A stretch of DNA of 64,000 bases, taken from assembly GCA_022393335.1 (NCBI GenBank), contig JAJEKB010000947.1:1-64000 (forward strand), written 5' to 3'. The DNA is from Macrotrachela quadricornifera (Eukaryota > Rotifera > Eurotatoria > Philodinida > Philodinidae). The notes beneath the pieces were generated by a model. The model was not told where the DNA came from. It made no database searches and saw only the letters and a program-made list of their open reading frames with translations. Shown one piece after another: positions 47,573 through 59,679 of this stretch (within the stretch, counting starts at the first letter, position 1; each line of letters starts with the position of its first letter). The translations under genes were made by a program, and so were the position numbers.

Positions 47573-48356
47573 TTAGTTTTGTTCATTATTATTAATATCA
47601 TATTCATCAATAATTGAATCACATATAGGATAACGTTTATGTATTTTTATTTCTTGTATAGAATTATAATTTAATTGTTGTTCATATTCTTGTTCATATT
47701 CTGGAACATTTTGTAAATAATAATCTGATAATATATCAAGTGGTGTTGTTGGAGGATCTTTTGGTACAGGTCGTTGTAATGTATGAGCTAAATGATGCCA
47801 TACATCAACTTTTTTCCATCGATTATTATTATTATTATTATTATTTAAATTAGATTTTTGTTGATTAGAAATATATGATGATCGAGTAGATACAGTACGT
47901 TTACTTGATGATGATGATTGATTTCGATTTATTGAAGGTAAACTAATTTGATTTGATGATATTGTTGTTGTACTTGTATCACATACAGTACTATTATCAT
48001 TATCACTAATTATTGATGTATTAAGTTTTGTATTTGTACGTGTTGTTAATGGTACTGATGATGAAAGAATTGCAAGACCACGATATGGTTTATGTTTATG
48101 TAATGATGATATTGGTTTTTTTTTCAAAATTAGTTTGATTAAATTGTTCAATATCAAGTAAATTATTTCCAATAATTTTTGATGTATGTTGTTTTGCATT
48201 TGTATTTATTGTTAATGGATGAAGATAAAGACGACGTGTTAAGATTTGTGCTGTATTTCGTGATGATGTATGACGAAGATCAGTGATTGTTTGACATAAT
48301 TCAAGTAATGTTAAAGATTTGGCTTTTACTGGATACCGTGCTGTTGTTGACGACAT
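47573..48356 (-). CDS. Unrecognised N/S-rich protein, one homopolymer frameshift
   Basis: ATG at 48356 opens a single exon of about 260 residues, if one base is removed from the T9 run at 48116-48124 (A9 in the coding strand). The N-terminus is ordered and basic (LTLLELCQTITDLR, LTRRLYLHPL), the middle is Ser/Thr/Asn-rich with an (N)8 run, and the C-terminal third has RWKKVDVWHHLAHTLQR, PPTTPLDILSDYYLQ and EYEQEYEQQL. No domain is recognised. The conserved-looking tryptophan/histidine segment near the C-terminus suggests a real protein. It is head-to-head with the TPR-SET gene (565 bp apart). Confidence 0.65.
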
Positions 48357-48921
48357 GCGTAACTAGAATATAGATAAATAAATTAATATTTTCTTTTCCT
48401 AAATATTCGTTATAAAATCTAAAAGATATACTGATAAACACTGACATCATCGATTATTTCTTGTATAGTAAATCGCGTTCGTTGTTGCATCTTTTTCATA
48501 AAAAAATTATTCAAGTGAATCTCAAAAACTTTCTTTCTCTTTTTCTCATTAAAGAAACTTTATATATATATATATAGATTATTTTAGGTTAAAAAATAAT
48601 GAAATAAAAATATTGTAATATGTCTTCTTACTTTTTTAACATTATCTTCATATGTATTATGTCAAAAAAAAAATATATACCTTATTGAATATTTGTCGAC
48701 AACAAAAGAAAAAAGTAAAAGTGAATTTTTCAAGTGTTGAAAAAAAAAAAAAAATAATATAACATCTGAACAAAATACATCCATCTAACATAAAAATTTC
48801 TCGCATGATGTCGCTTGAGGCTAAATTTAATAAAATACGAACTATTATTTATCGATTGGTTGTTTATTCATTTTTAGATTAATAAAAAATTCTATATTTT
48901 ATTTTATATTTAATAAAACTA
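48357..48921. promoter_or_regulatory. Divergent intergenic region
   Basis: 565 bp between two start codons in opposite directions, with an (AT)n tract at 48562 and long A runs. It should carry both promoters; no defined site is visible. Confidence 0.4.
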
Positions 48922-51900
48922 ATGCCTAAAACACGTTCAAAAGTTAAAAAATCTCTAATTACATCAGCAACAGCTATTATTGGTATAAGTACAGATGAAC
49001 ATAATTTATCAATATGTTGTTCAAATCGTAATTGTCCATCACATTGGCATGATCGTTTAACAGAAAAACTTAAAAATCTTCAACAATTAAAATTAAAAAC
49101 ATTATCATCATCATCATCATCTATTCATACATCAACAAAAGAAATAAAATATCATTATAAATTAACTTATCCTGATATATTAAAAAAATTATTTCAATTA
49201 AATGAATATGATGAAAATAATCATGAAATTTATTCTAAACCAATATCAAAATCAATTATAATTACTAAACATAATTTATTTATTGAACAATTATCTAAAA
49301 CATTTAATAATTTAACATATACATTTATTAAAAATAATCTTAAATTACAAATGAAATATCGAATGATACCATTAGTTGCTGATCCATTTTCTGATCAGGT
49401 TTTTAAAAAAAATTCTTTGTTTTTTTTTTAACATTTGAAATAAAAACAATTTTCTTTTTCTATATATATCAGATGGATAGAATGGAAATTTCTAAACAAT
49501 TAAAAATAAATCTTCTTCGTATTAATCATATACATTTAAATTGTCGTTTACCAGTTAAAATAATTTCAACACCTATATGGAATCATTCATCTATACATGT
49601 TATTGTACAAGATGAAAATACCGATTGTCTTCGTTTATCAATATATAATTGGTCACATATTATAAATACTCGACAAATAAAATCTAATAATTATATTGAA
49701 AAACGTTTAATAAATTTATTACCAATAAATTCTTGTATTGTTTTATTAGATCCATGGTTAAAACAATGTTATGATGGTGATATATCATTACGTTGTGAAT
49801 CACCAAATACACATTTAATAATAATTGATTTTGAAACAAAATGTTCACAAAATAATCGAATAAATCTTGAACAATTAAGACAATTAGGTAATACTTGTTA
49901 TCAAATGGATGATAATCTTGGTGCTATTGAATTTTATACATATGGTTTAAGACAACTTGATGAACAACAAGAAAAAGAATTAACATCAAAAGGACAATCA
50001 AGTATATTTATAAAAAAAATTTTCTTTACTAAATATTATTAAATTAATTTTTTAGTTGGTCCAAAAACTGATGAACGTGAACAACATCGTATTCGTCTTT
50101 TATCAAATCGATGTGCTTGTTATTTACGTGAACGTCATGCTGCTTTAGCATTAGCTGATACTGGTATTCTATTATCATTTAATGAATTAACACATATACT
50201 TGAATCACCAACAGCAACAGCTGGAAAACTTTTATTTCGTTGTTTAAGTGCACATCTTTATTTAGGTTTATATGATAAAGTTGAAAGTTTATTAAATTCA
50301 CATAAATTTAGTGTTGGAATATCTGGAGGAGAAAATCCAGCATCAATGACTATTCTTGAACGTGAATTAAAAAGATTAAGAGATGAATCTATTAAAGGAC
50401 AATATGATCTTCAAAATATGTTAAATGAACAAATAACGAATAAATCACATATGATGTTTATTGATTTACCTCATCATCATGCTGAATGTCATAGAAATGA
50501 TTTATTTGAAATACGACCTTGTCAAGTAAATAGTTAAAACAAAAAATAATTTTATTTATTAATTTATTTTTTAGCCTGATGAATTAATAAAAACTGGTTA
50601 TCCAAAAGGTTCATATGGTGTATATGCATTAAAAAATCTTGAAGTAGGTACATTATTACTTGTTGAACAACCATTTGCTAGTATTGATAATCGTGTTATT
50701 GATGAAGAATATTGTCATTCAATAAATTATTATAAAATAAATTCAAAAATTGAATATTATTCTAATGATATATTACGTTTATTAAATGAAATTGAAAAAC
50801 AATTATTAATTGGTAGTGGAACATGGACAACATTTGATAAAATTAAATTAATGCAACCTATACGACAATGGTTAAATGATAATATTAATGAAGATATTAA
50901 TGAACAACAACAAGATAATAATGATATACCGTCAGATTTATTAGAAAATTATGAAAAAATTTTATCAGAAAAAAAACAATGGAGAAAACCATTTTCAAAG
51001 TAAAATTATTAACAAAAAAAAAAAAACGAAATAGTTTTTCTATGTTTATCATCTTTATATAATCGTATAATTCATATCTATTTTTCTAGACGATTACCCC
51101 CACCATTACCATATATTCCTTGGCGTATTTTATTCGAAACTCAACAACAAAATCCATACAAATCTCAATCAACTCTTGGTTGGTATTCAATTGGTTCAAT
51201 GTTTAATCATTCTTGTTTACCTAATTGTTTATGGTATTTAATTGGTGATTATTTATTTATTTATATATGTTCAACAAATATTAAACAAGGTGATGAATTA
51301 ACTATATCTTATTGTCCATTATGGATATCATCGATAAACGAACGTACAAATATATTACATCAATATAATATAATATCTTGTCAATGTTTACTTTGTTTAT
51401 ATGATCGATCATTCATAAATGAATATGAAAATGAATTAAAAAAATTTTCTAATATTCGTGCATTAACTCGACAAAAGAATATTTCATATATAAATCGTTT
51501 TAATTATTTAAAACGATTAAAATATCATTATGAATTTTTAACAAAAAAATTTCAACAACGACCAATTGGTTTTATTAATGAATTTATTGATTTAGAATAT
51601 ATTTTACAAAATTTTCAATATGAAAATAATCAAAATGATATTAAACAATATATAATTAATGAAAAAAATACATTTCTTGAACGTTTATCAAAGATTTGTA
51701 ATTTTACATTACCACAAATGCCAAATCCAATTTTATTATTCGGAAAACAAATACAAGTAAATTAATTCTTTATATGTATATATATATATATATATCTTTA
51801 ACAAGGATTTTTGTTTGTGTCTAGTTACTTATTCATCATCTTGAACAGTTTTATTCACCTGATTTAAAAGAATGGGAACATTTGCTTGAATATCTCTATG

Positions 51901-52025
51901 AAATTTATACATTTAAATGCCATTCATCATCAAATGATATTCAAAAAACTTTAAAAGATCAAAAGCAATTATTTAGTAATCTTTTACAAACACAAACTTT
52001 TCTTCAGCATTCCATTTATAATTAA
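48922..52025 (+). CDS. TPR and SET domain protein (SMYD4-like, no MYND seen)
   Basis: Six exons (48922-49398, 49473-50001, 50056-50525, 50575-50999, 51090-51756, 51825-52025) in phases 0, 1, 0, 2, 0 give 922 residues. A TPR-like region starts with LRQLGNTCYQMDDNLGAIEF and continues through RLLSNRCACYLRERHAALAL. The SET domain is split: GSYGVYALKNLEVGTLLLVE opens it and GSMFNHSCLPNCLWY (the NHSC cofactor motif) with ELTISYCPL (catalytic Tyr) closes it, followed by a post-SET-like CQCLLC. SET proteins with TPRs are lysine methyltransferases. The usual MYND zinc finger inside SET is not visible; the insert there is N/Q-rich. The frame has no lesion. Confidence 0.85.
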
Positions 52026-52591
52026 TGAAACGAAAAACTTTAATGACTTTTTATATCTATTTGTTTGTCTGATATATACATATATATATATATTTACGTT
52101 TTGGTTAAGTCTTTCAGTTGAAATTGCAATAGAAGATGATATATCTATTTAATTGTATATGATAGAAAAAAGATAATGAAATCTATTACTTTGATCTGCA
52201 AAATTTTATTTATTCACGAGAAAATGACCCAAAGTGTTCAAAGAGTTTAGGCCACATTTGTTTTGGTCATAAGTAGACCTCGATGATGTATGAAAAAGTT
52301 CAAAAGGATGTGATCCCTAAAATCTTTCTTTCAAAGATATTGAATTTTTATGATATAGTATGAAGAAAGGAGAATGAAATATACTGCAACATATACATTA
52401 CTTGTTCGATCTGCCTTGAGTTTAGAGCTAAATTAAAGTGTATTTATTTTGATTCTATTCTTTGTTTATGAGCTCATAGAGCACATCAAATTCTCATTTA
52501 AATTCATTCTTCTTCTCATCCTATCTTTTGCAAGGTATTAGTATGGGGCAGAAAAGTAGTTGATTGTAATTTTACTAATTTTCAGTTTGAA
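52026..52591. other. No gene seen
   Basis: 3' flank of the TPR-SET gene; an (AT)n tract near 52077, otherwise featureless up to the transposase relic. Confidence 0.4.
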
Positions 52592-53905
52592 ATGATTATT
52601 CCATCAAACATCATGAAGATTCTAGCTGATCGAATTTCAAATTTATTGTGTTCAGAATTTTCTGCCAATTCAGGTGGCATCACTACCACCACAAATTGTG
52701 AGTGTGAAGTACCGGATCTACTTCACACCATTCTTGAGTCGATATTGAACAGTCATTCACACAGTTTCGAAGTCGAAACTATGCTCGATCATGATTTAGG
52801 CGAAGATGATATGATCAAGTCGAAGAATCGTTTGGTTTCGATTATCTCAGCAAAGAGAAAGATGAGGAGAATACATTGTGTAACAAAAAGTTTTCACTCG
52901 ATTACATGACTCAACCCAAAAACTGATCAAGGAAAGCGACGATGGTCGACAGCAAAACATCACTTCAAACATATCCCCATATCAAACTTATATCGCTCGG
53001 TTTTGGCATTGTCTTGAGAGACATGATACTAAGAAGTAGAAAACTGATAAGATTGACGATTGTGTGTTCGATTTGTGCGAACGAGCTAAAGAGAATTTCC
53101 TTCCTGCACATGATATCGATCTTCGTAGGTGAGGGATGAAGCAAACAATGGATGAATCTTTACACAATTTCGCCGCTTCATATCATTAGCTTTATATGTT
53201 CAAGCATCAACACAACATATCTCACGGAAGATGATCAAAATAAGATAACTTGTGATAAATCTCGAAAAAATAAAAGAAAAACTTTTAGTGAATTTCACAT
53301 GTCTGTGTTTTAAGTGGAACATTAATTTTTCAAAATATTTTAAGATAAAACTTACCGAATATATGATTTTCACAGATAGTGACGAAATGGAAAATACAAA
53401 ATCAAGATATAGATAAAACTTCTGCCAATAACTTTCTGACTGATGTTTGAAAGTGTTTGCCAAAATATAAAATGAGCGTGGACATAAATACTGATCAAAG
53501 TAGAATCGAACTCAAAATGCACTTTACTCGAACACTTAGAGCGGCATGATGCAGTCAACTTTCATGCTTGATGGTCAGCTTCTCTCACCAATTTACCTTT
53601 GCTTGAAAGAGTCCAAGGAACATATGAGTAAACTCGCGACATCCTTGGTCGAATATTGGCGTGACCAAGTATTCCTTCCATTACTTGAAAAACGAAAACA
53701 GTTTCTACTTATCTCTGTTTGTTGGGGAGGACAGATGGATGGAAAAGAGTTATGACAATCACATCTCAGAATGTACAAAACTTGAGATATCGAAAACAAC
53801 AACAGATCAAATTCAACCTTTAGATGTCTTTTTTAATCGTTAGATGAGAATGATTCCTTGTCGAATCTATGAGCGAGCGCAATAATATCATGCGTCTCAC
53901 ACATC
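52592..53905 (+). pseudogene. Relic of a pogo/Tc5-like DDE transposase
   Basis: Pieces in different frames follow the order of a CENPB-type transposase: RWSTAKHHFKHI (about 52952), a TMDESLHNFAASYHWLYMFK-like HTH region (53140-53205, one internal stop), TFMLDGQLLSPIYLCLKES (53555), ISVCWGGQMDGK (53720, where a catalytic Asp is expected nearby) and TTDQIQPLDVFFNR (53803-53842), close to the PPxTTxxxQPLDV motif of Tigger/pogo DDE domains. Codon use is less A/T-biased than in the neighbouring genes. Many stops and shifts make it inactive. No terminal repeats were found. Confidence 0.65.
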
Positions 53906-54065
53906 TAATTCACAAAAAATTCTGACTAAATTTATCTTATATGTACTAATACAAAGTACATACTTCCATTTGTATAAAATGTCATCAAATGTAACCACAT
54001 TTATATATATTACTTTAACAATGATGATTGATAAAAGATGATATACAAGTATCTATGCTTAACTC

Positions 54066-54215
54066 GCAATAGAGATGGACATCTCCTTGAAAACAAAACA
54101 AAGTGAAACCTCTAAACTATTCACATAATTTTCAAATTAATTTGGAAATTACGTGAACAGTTTAGAGATCTCACTTTGACTTGTTTCTATGGAGATGCCC
54201 ATTTCTGACTTGTAA
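54066..54215. mobile_element. 150-bp palindromic MITE without a loop
   Basis: The two halves are complementary over about 72 bp around 54140: GGACATCTCC and GGAGATGCCC, CCTCTAAACTATTCACATAA and TTACGTGAACAGTTTAGAGA. There are roughly ten mismatches and no interior. It would extrude as a cruciform or be read as a hairpin RNA. It is downstream of the transposase relic, but a relationship is not shown. Confidence 0.85.
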
Positions 54216-54685
54216 TTAAATAAAATTACGGCTTCCACACTGCAATATATAAAACAAGCAATAGATTATGGTGAAATATATAGTTGCAATTACCTAAAGC
54301 ATGAAAGTCATATTTCAGACAGACTCTAAATTTTATAATGTATTTTAGGTCAAGGATGTTTTTTATCTTGTTGTTTTCATTGAAAGATTTTAAAAGGAGT
54401 AAATACTCATCTGCAAAAAAAAAAGAATTACTAAAAATTAGGATAAATGTAATAAAATAATATTGAAATTTGCTTTGTACACTTTTTACGATGCTGAAAT
54501 TGTTCAAAAGAATACTCTATTATATCTTATAATCTTTCATAATAATAATAATTAATAGATGGATATGATAAAAACTTATTGTTTTTTTCTTTTATCATTG
54601 TGCACTGCTAATTAAAAATAAATATAACTATGAATAAAAATAATTAAACACACGTAAAATAAAAAAAAGAATTTAATTAGTTCTT
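54216..54685. other. No gene seen
   Basis: 3' flank of the glycosyltransferase gene, AT-rich. Confidence 0.4.
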
Positions 54686-55838
54686 TTATGATTTACTTTG
54701 TTTGATATGTATTCTATCACCATAAACATATTTAAGAACTGTCCAAATTCTATAATAATCCGAAAATGTATTTTGTGCAACATGTCGACCTGTTGAACAA
54801 ACAATAAGTGGAGATGTTGATGCTTGTACATCTTTTTTATTATATTGTTTAATAATATTTATACATTCTTCTGTTGAACCTTGATTATAAGTAAATGGAA
54901 GAATATCACAAATAAAATTAAGTCGTTCAGGTAAAATTCCAGTTATAAATATATCTGAAAAACGAAATGGATTTTTATCTTTAAAACCTTCAGTAGTAAG
55001 TAATTTTCGTGTTTTTAAATCCATTAAATAACCAAAACCTAAATAAATAAAAAAAAAACAAAAGAATTTTATTAAAATAAACAAAATACTAACTAGAACA
55101 ATAACGTGGATATAATTCTTTCGAATATTCTTCAAAACTAACATAATATGGTGCAACACTAGAATTTCGTTCTGGTTTACCTGGTTGAAATGCCCAACCA
55201 AAAAGAAATGTATGTGCATCAGGATTAAGATGTGCAAGAAAAAGTGAATCTAATGAACTATTATATAAATATCGATTTTGATATTGATCAGGTTTTGTTT
55301 TAAGTTCTCGAATAAGTTCATATAAAAGAAATGTATTAACAAAAAGATCATCTTCAGTTTTAAATGTATATGTTACATTAGGACAATATTTTTCTAACCA
55401 ACGATATGCATATAATTCTTTAAGTGACATTGAATTATCATCAATAGTTAAATATAATAAATCTTGTTCATGTTGTGCTTCATTTGATAAATCTTTATAA
55501 AGATTACTACCATATTGATGACCAACAATAAAAATATGTTGAGAATGTATATTAAATATATTTGACATAGATGCCCATGTTTCACGAATAGATTGTCTTT
55601 CAAGAAAATGTGAACCTGATGATATAATTATAATAATAAGATCAATTTCATTTGTAGAACATAATTGTACATTATGTATTAATGGTGATGATCCACTAAT
55701 TGCTTGTAAATAAGCTTGTTCTTCAATTGGATCACGTATAATATTTCGAGAAGTATTATTCAGTATATACCAACCAATATAGAATGTTAATAAAGCAATA
55801 AAAAGAAGAAATATTCGATCAGTACAACTTCGTCTCAT
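54686..55838 (-). CDS. Beta-1,3-galactosyltransferase-like (GT31) protein
   Basis: Exon 1 is 55838-55094 and exon 2 is 55038-54686, joined in phase 1, giving 365 residues. The N-terminus is a type II anchor (RIFLLFIALLTFYIGWYIL after MRRSCTD), so a Golgi-lumen enzyme is expected. GT31 motifs: FLERQSIRETWA, DLLYLTIDDNSMSLKEL, the metal-binding acidic triad in YTFKTEDDLFVNTF, and the acceptor-side YPRYCSSFGYLMD. Cysteines typical of the family are present. The family moves UDP-Gal or UDP-GlcNAc onto beta-1,3 positions; which sugar cannot be told. The frame is intact. Confidence 0.88.
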
Positions 55839-56383
55839 TTCAACACTTCTTTTCTTTTTTTTTGGTTATTATGAACAAATCACAATGAAAAAATAAACTT
55901 TCAATGAGTTTTTAAAAAAAATGTTTGATTCTATGTGTAACAATGTGCACAATTGTTTAGTATTGATGTGTATATGTAAATAAAAATTCGTTTCAACCAA
56001 GAAAAAAAAAAAGAACAGAAAGTAAATTTTTTTTTCTGTTTTGTTGTTCAAATATCTGAGACGAAAAAAAAGTGAATCAATGGTTTTAATAATCGTTTAC
56101 ATTTTTCTTTTTCTTCCGTATCTAAGCACATATGAATTTTTTTTTTCCTGTAATAATGTAAAAATCTATTCATTGAATTACTTATCAGGTATGTTTTTTT
56201 TTTTAAACTCATGCGTTGGTTGACGTAAGAGAACGAATATAGACATAAAATGTTGACGAAATATTTATTTCATAATCTTGTTTTTTATCGTATGACAAAC
56301 ATGTTATAAACGACATTGTCAAAAAAAAACGAGACGAAAACGAATATTTTTAACAAAAAAAGAAACCGAAATTATTTATTCTA
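55839..56383. promoter_or_regulatory. Divergent intergenic region of GT31 and RING genes
   Basis: 545 bp between opposite start codons with T and A runs of up to ten; promoters of both genes are expected here. No individual element is named. Confidence 0.4.
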
Positions 56384-56855
56384 ATGGCAAAACAATTATC
56401 TATGGAAGATTTGATAAAAAAATATCAATATCTTAAAACATCTCAACAAACTTTACAAAGAATAGAAATAAATAAAAAAACACATGAATCAGAAATGATA
56501 TTTGATGATGAATTTTCAAGATCTTCAAGTAAAATATTTTGTTTATTTCTTTATAAAATTAATGATTAAACTACTAAATAATATTTTTTTAAAATTCTTT
56601 ATAGAATCATCATCTATTTCACATGATAAATTAGGATTATCTACTCGATCTGCATCATCCAATATTCCTTTTGAATCATCAACTGTACCAACTTCTGCTG
56701 AAGATACATGCAAAGTGTGTTTGGATGCTGAAGCTAATTGTGCATTTATTGAATGTGGTCATATTGTATCATGTCTCAATTGTGCAAAATTATTAACGAA
56801 ATGTCCTATATGCCGTGAGACTATAAAACGAACATTACGTGTTTACAAATCTTAA
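56384..56855 (+). CDS. Small RING finger protein, IAP-type RING
   Basis: Two exons (56384-56528, 56605-56855) join in phase 1 to 131 residues. The N-terminus has a short helical segment (MEDLIKKYQYLKTSQQTLQR), then a Ser-rich linker. The C-terminus is a C3HC4 RING, CKVCLDAEANCAFIECGHIV with SCLNCAKLLTKCPICR, closing with RTLRVYKS. This closely follows the C-terminal RING of IAP, MUL1 and LRSAM1-type E3 ubiquitin ligases, where the end after the RING helps dimerisation. No BIR domain is present. E3 activity is inferred from the family. Confidence 0.85.
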
Positions 56856-57450
56856 CCGCAGGGCTAGATAACTAGGTCATGCGCTTCGCCATTTGGAGAC
56901 ACTCGTTCTATAACCATCGACAATGCGTTTCTTTTCTCTTTTTTTCTCTCTCTTTCTGTGCCATTTCTATTGGTAATATATAATATACAGATATCTATGG
57001 ACGTGCACGTAAACGAGTGTTTGTAGTAGGATGTTTTTGTTCGTTATTTTTCTTTTCTATTGGTAACGATGATTTGTCTCCGATGTATATAAGTGCGTGT
57101 GCTCTTTGGTTTTCTGCATCGATGCTAGAAAAAAACATTCATATACAAGAAAGAGAAATGTATATAACATATCTACTTTTTGGTCAATACTCTTTCGGAT
57201 TGTTCTTCTTCTTCTATCCTCTACTGTGCATATATAGAGATAGAAGTAGAAGGAGGAAATCATATCAACGAGAGGCAGAGATAGAGAAAGAAAAATCGAG
57301 TATTGATAAGACAGCTCGAACGAGTTTTCTGTTTAGTTTCTTACTACTAAATCTATATATATTATTTGTTCGTTGCGTCTTTAGTTGGTCTATTTATTTA
57401 TTTTATTTTTTTCTACATTATTTTATAATACTATTTAATATTATATTAAA
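56856..57450. other. Spacer with pyrimidine-rich promoter side
   Basis: Between the RING gene and the polyQ gene. TC-rich stretch at 56930-56965 and frames without motifs (57017-57559 is a hydrophobic read of T-rich DNA). Confidence 0.4.
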
Positions 57451-59112
57451 ATGGCCACACATTACATTGAAAATGCAAGTAGTGGCAGTCAATATTATTT
57501 TAATACTAATAGTGCTACTACTACTTCACAATCACATCGAACTTATGCATCGCCTGTAACATCAACATTTAATTCATCTGGATATACAACATATCCTGTT
57601 AGTATTTCGGGTTCACGTTCACCAATTCAACATATTCGATTAGATGATTCCCATCATACACCACAAAAATATCAATCAGTAGCTGGATTTAATAAAAATG
57701 TTACTCAACAATATTATCAATCACCACAATCACCAACACATCAAAATCGAGCTACTATACGTGCTGTTAGTAGTCAAGATCATCATTATTTACAACGTTC
57801 ACCTCAACCAACACAAGTTTCACCTCAACAACATCATTTTCAATTTGATTCTCGTCAACAACCAGGTCATCCGACAGGTCCACCAGTAGTTTATCAAACA
57901 CCAGGTGCTGCTCAATTTACTCATCGGAATGTTGATCTATGGACTGAAAATCCATCTCAAGGACAAGACCATTATGTACAGGTATTTAAATTAATAATTA
58001 TAAAATTAATAAAGTACATTTTCTTTTTATTAAAATAGGCTCAACGTGTATCGGTTCGATCTGTATCAACTGGCTCTCCTCAACAATCTCAATCAGTCTC
58101 TCCTCAACGACATCAGGATCATTTACAACAATACTATAGTCAATTGACACCCGGTATGTCTTCATTTTATCTATCTATCATTATTTATTTTTACATAACC
58201 TGTATTACATAGTAAAATCAATGATGAAGAATGACAGCATATGTATAACCTTGTTTTTTTTTCTTTCTCTTTCTTTTAAGAACAACATCAACAATTGTTA
58301 CGTCAACAACAACTTCAACGGCAACAAGAACAAAGTTCTCATTATGAACAGCAACAAAATAAAGTTACGATTCAACAAGCATCTCCTTCACCTACTTATC
58401 ATCATGAACCACATCGTTCAACAGCTGGATTTGGTGGAGGACAACAAATTCAACAAGAACGTGCTCGATCAGCATCTGAACAACAACGTCAAGATGAACA
58501 AGGTATGGTTGTATTCAAATTCTTCAATAAATTATACAATATATATGTATCAATTTAGATTATTATGCAGCTCAACGTCAAATAGCTGCACAAAGATTTC
58601 AACATCAACATCAACAACAACAACAACAAGAAGAACAACCATCACATCCGGTTGGGATTCGAGTATGTATTCATACTAAATATCATATTTTTTTTTGTCA
58701 TAAAAACTCTTTTTAGAGTCTTATGAATAAATTTGATGCGCCAGTATCTATGCAAGCTCATCATCCAAGATCAAAATCAAATACATCACGGCAATATTCA
58801 ACATCGAGTTATACATCAAATACTGGTCCAAGACAAACTACAACAACTCGTACATTAACAACACATTCAATGACATATTCAGCATTACCAAAACCTCATG
58901 AACCACCTGTTAATAGTTTGGAATATTATCAAATGCAAATGCAACAAGGTGGAAATGGATTTTCAAATATTCAACAAGCTGCTGCTCCAGCACATATTCA
59001 ACATACCCCAACTGGTTTTGGTGCATTACGCGATCAATTCAAAACAGGACCACGCTCAGACGATTTTAATCGAGCACAAGCTATGCAGCAATATCAACAA
59101 CAACAGCAATAT

Positions 59113-59143
<31 letters not shown>

Positions 59144-59363
59144 ATCAACAACAACAACAATATCAACAACAACAACAATATCAACAACAACAACGACAAC
59201 AACAACAACACTCAAATGCTGCTGGAAATTCTTTATCATCATTACGTGATCAATATATAAATCGAGCTAAAGAAGCAGCACAAGATGAATTACCTACACA
59301 ACCAACTCATAATATATCACGAACAATTATTGGAGAAGATATACCTCAACAAAAACAACAGCC

Positions 59364-59405
<42 letters not shown>

Positions 59406-59679
59406 GCCGCAACAACAACAACAACAACAACAACAGCAAGCATCTGCCCCACAAGTTCCTCTGCAAAAACAACAACAAGAAGAAGAAGAACCTGCAGCAC
59501 AAGTCTCTCAACAAGAACAAATACAAGCACAAAATGAAAATGCTGATGAACAACAACAAGCAGCAGCATCTGAAAACGCATCTTCTCCTACTAATGATAC
59601 TACAACTGCTGAAGCAGCACCAGCACCAGCACCACCACCAACACCAACACCAGCACCAACACCGGCATCATCGAAATAA
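57451..59679 (+). CDS. Glutamine-rich low-complexity protein
   Basis: Five exons (57451-57981, 58039-58153, 58281-58502, 58559-58662, 58717-59679) in phases 0, 1, 1, 0 give 644 residues. The sequence is Gln/Ser/Pro-rich with (Q)n runs of up to 14 and tyrosine-spaced blocks (QYQQQQ repeated) in exon 5. It ends in an Ala/Pro tail (APAPAPPPTPTPAPTPASSK). Two similar short lines, GFGALRDQF and SLSSLRDQYINRAKEAAQ, flank the first polyQ block and are the only conserved-looking parts. No known domain was recognised. It may be a condensate-forming, cytoskeletal or RNA-binding scaffold, but this is speculation. CAA dominates the repeats, with few CAG. Confidence 0.75.
59091..59442 (+). repeat. CAA/CAG trinucleotide tracts coding polyQ
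   Basis: Two blocks, about 59091-59206 (interrupted by TAT every 5-10 codons) and about 59346-59442 (interrupted by CCG or CCA), within exon 5 of the Gln-rich gene. Confidence 0.9.
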
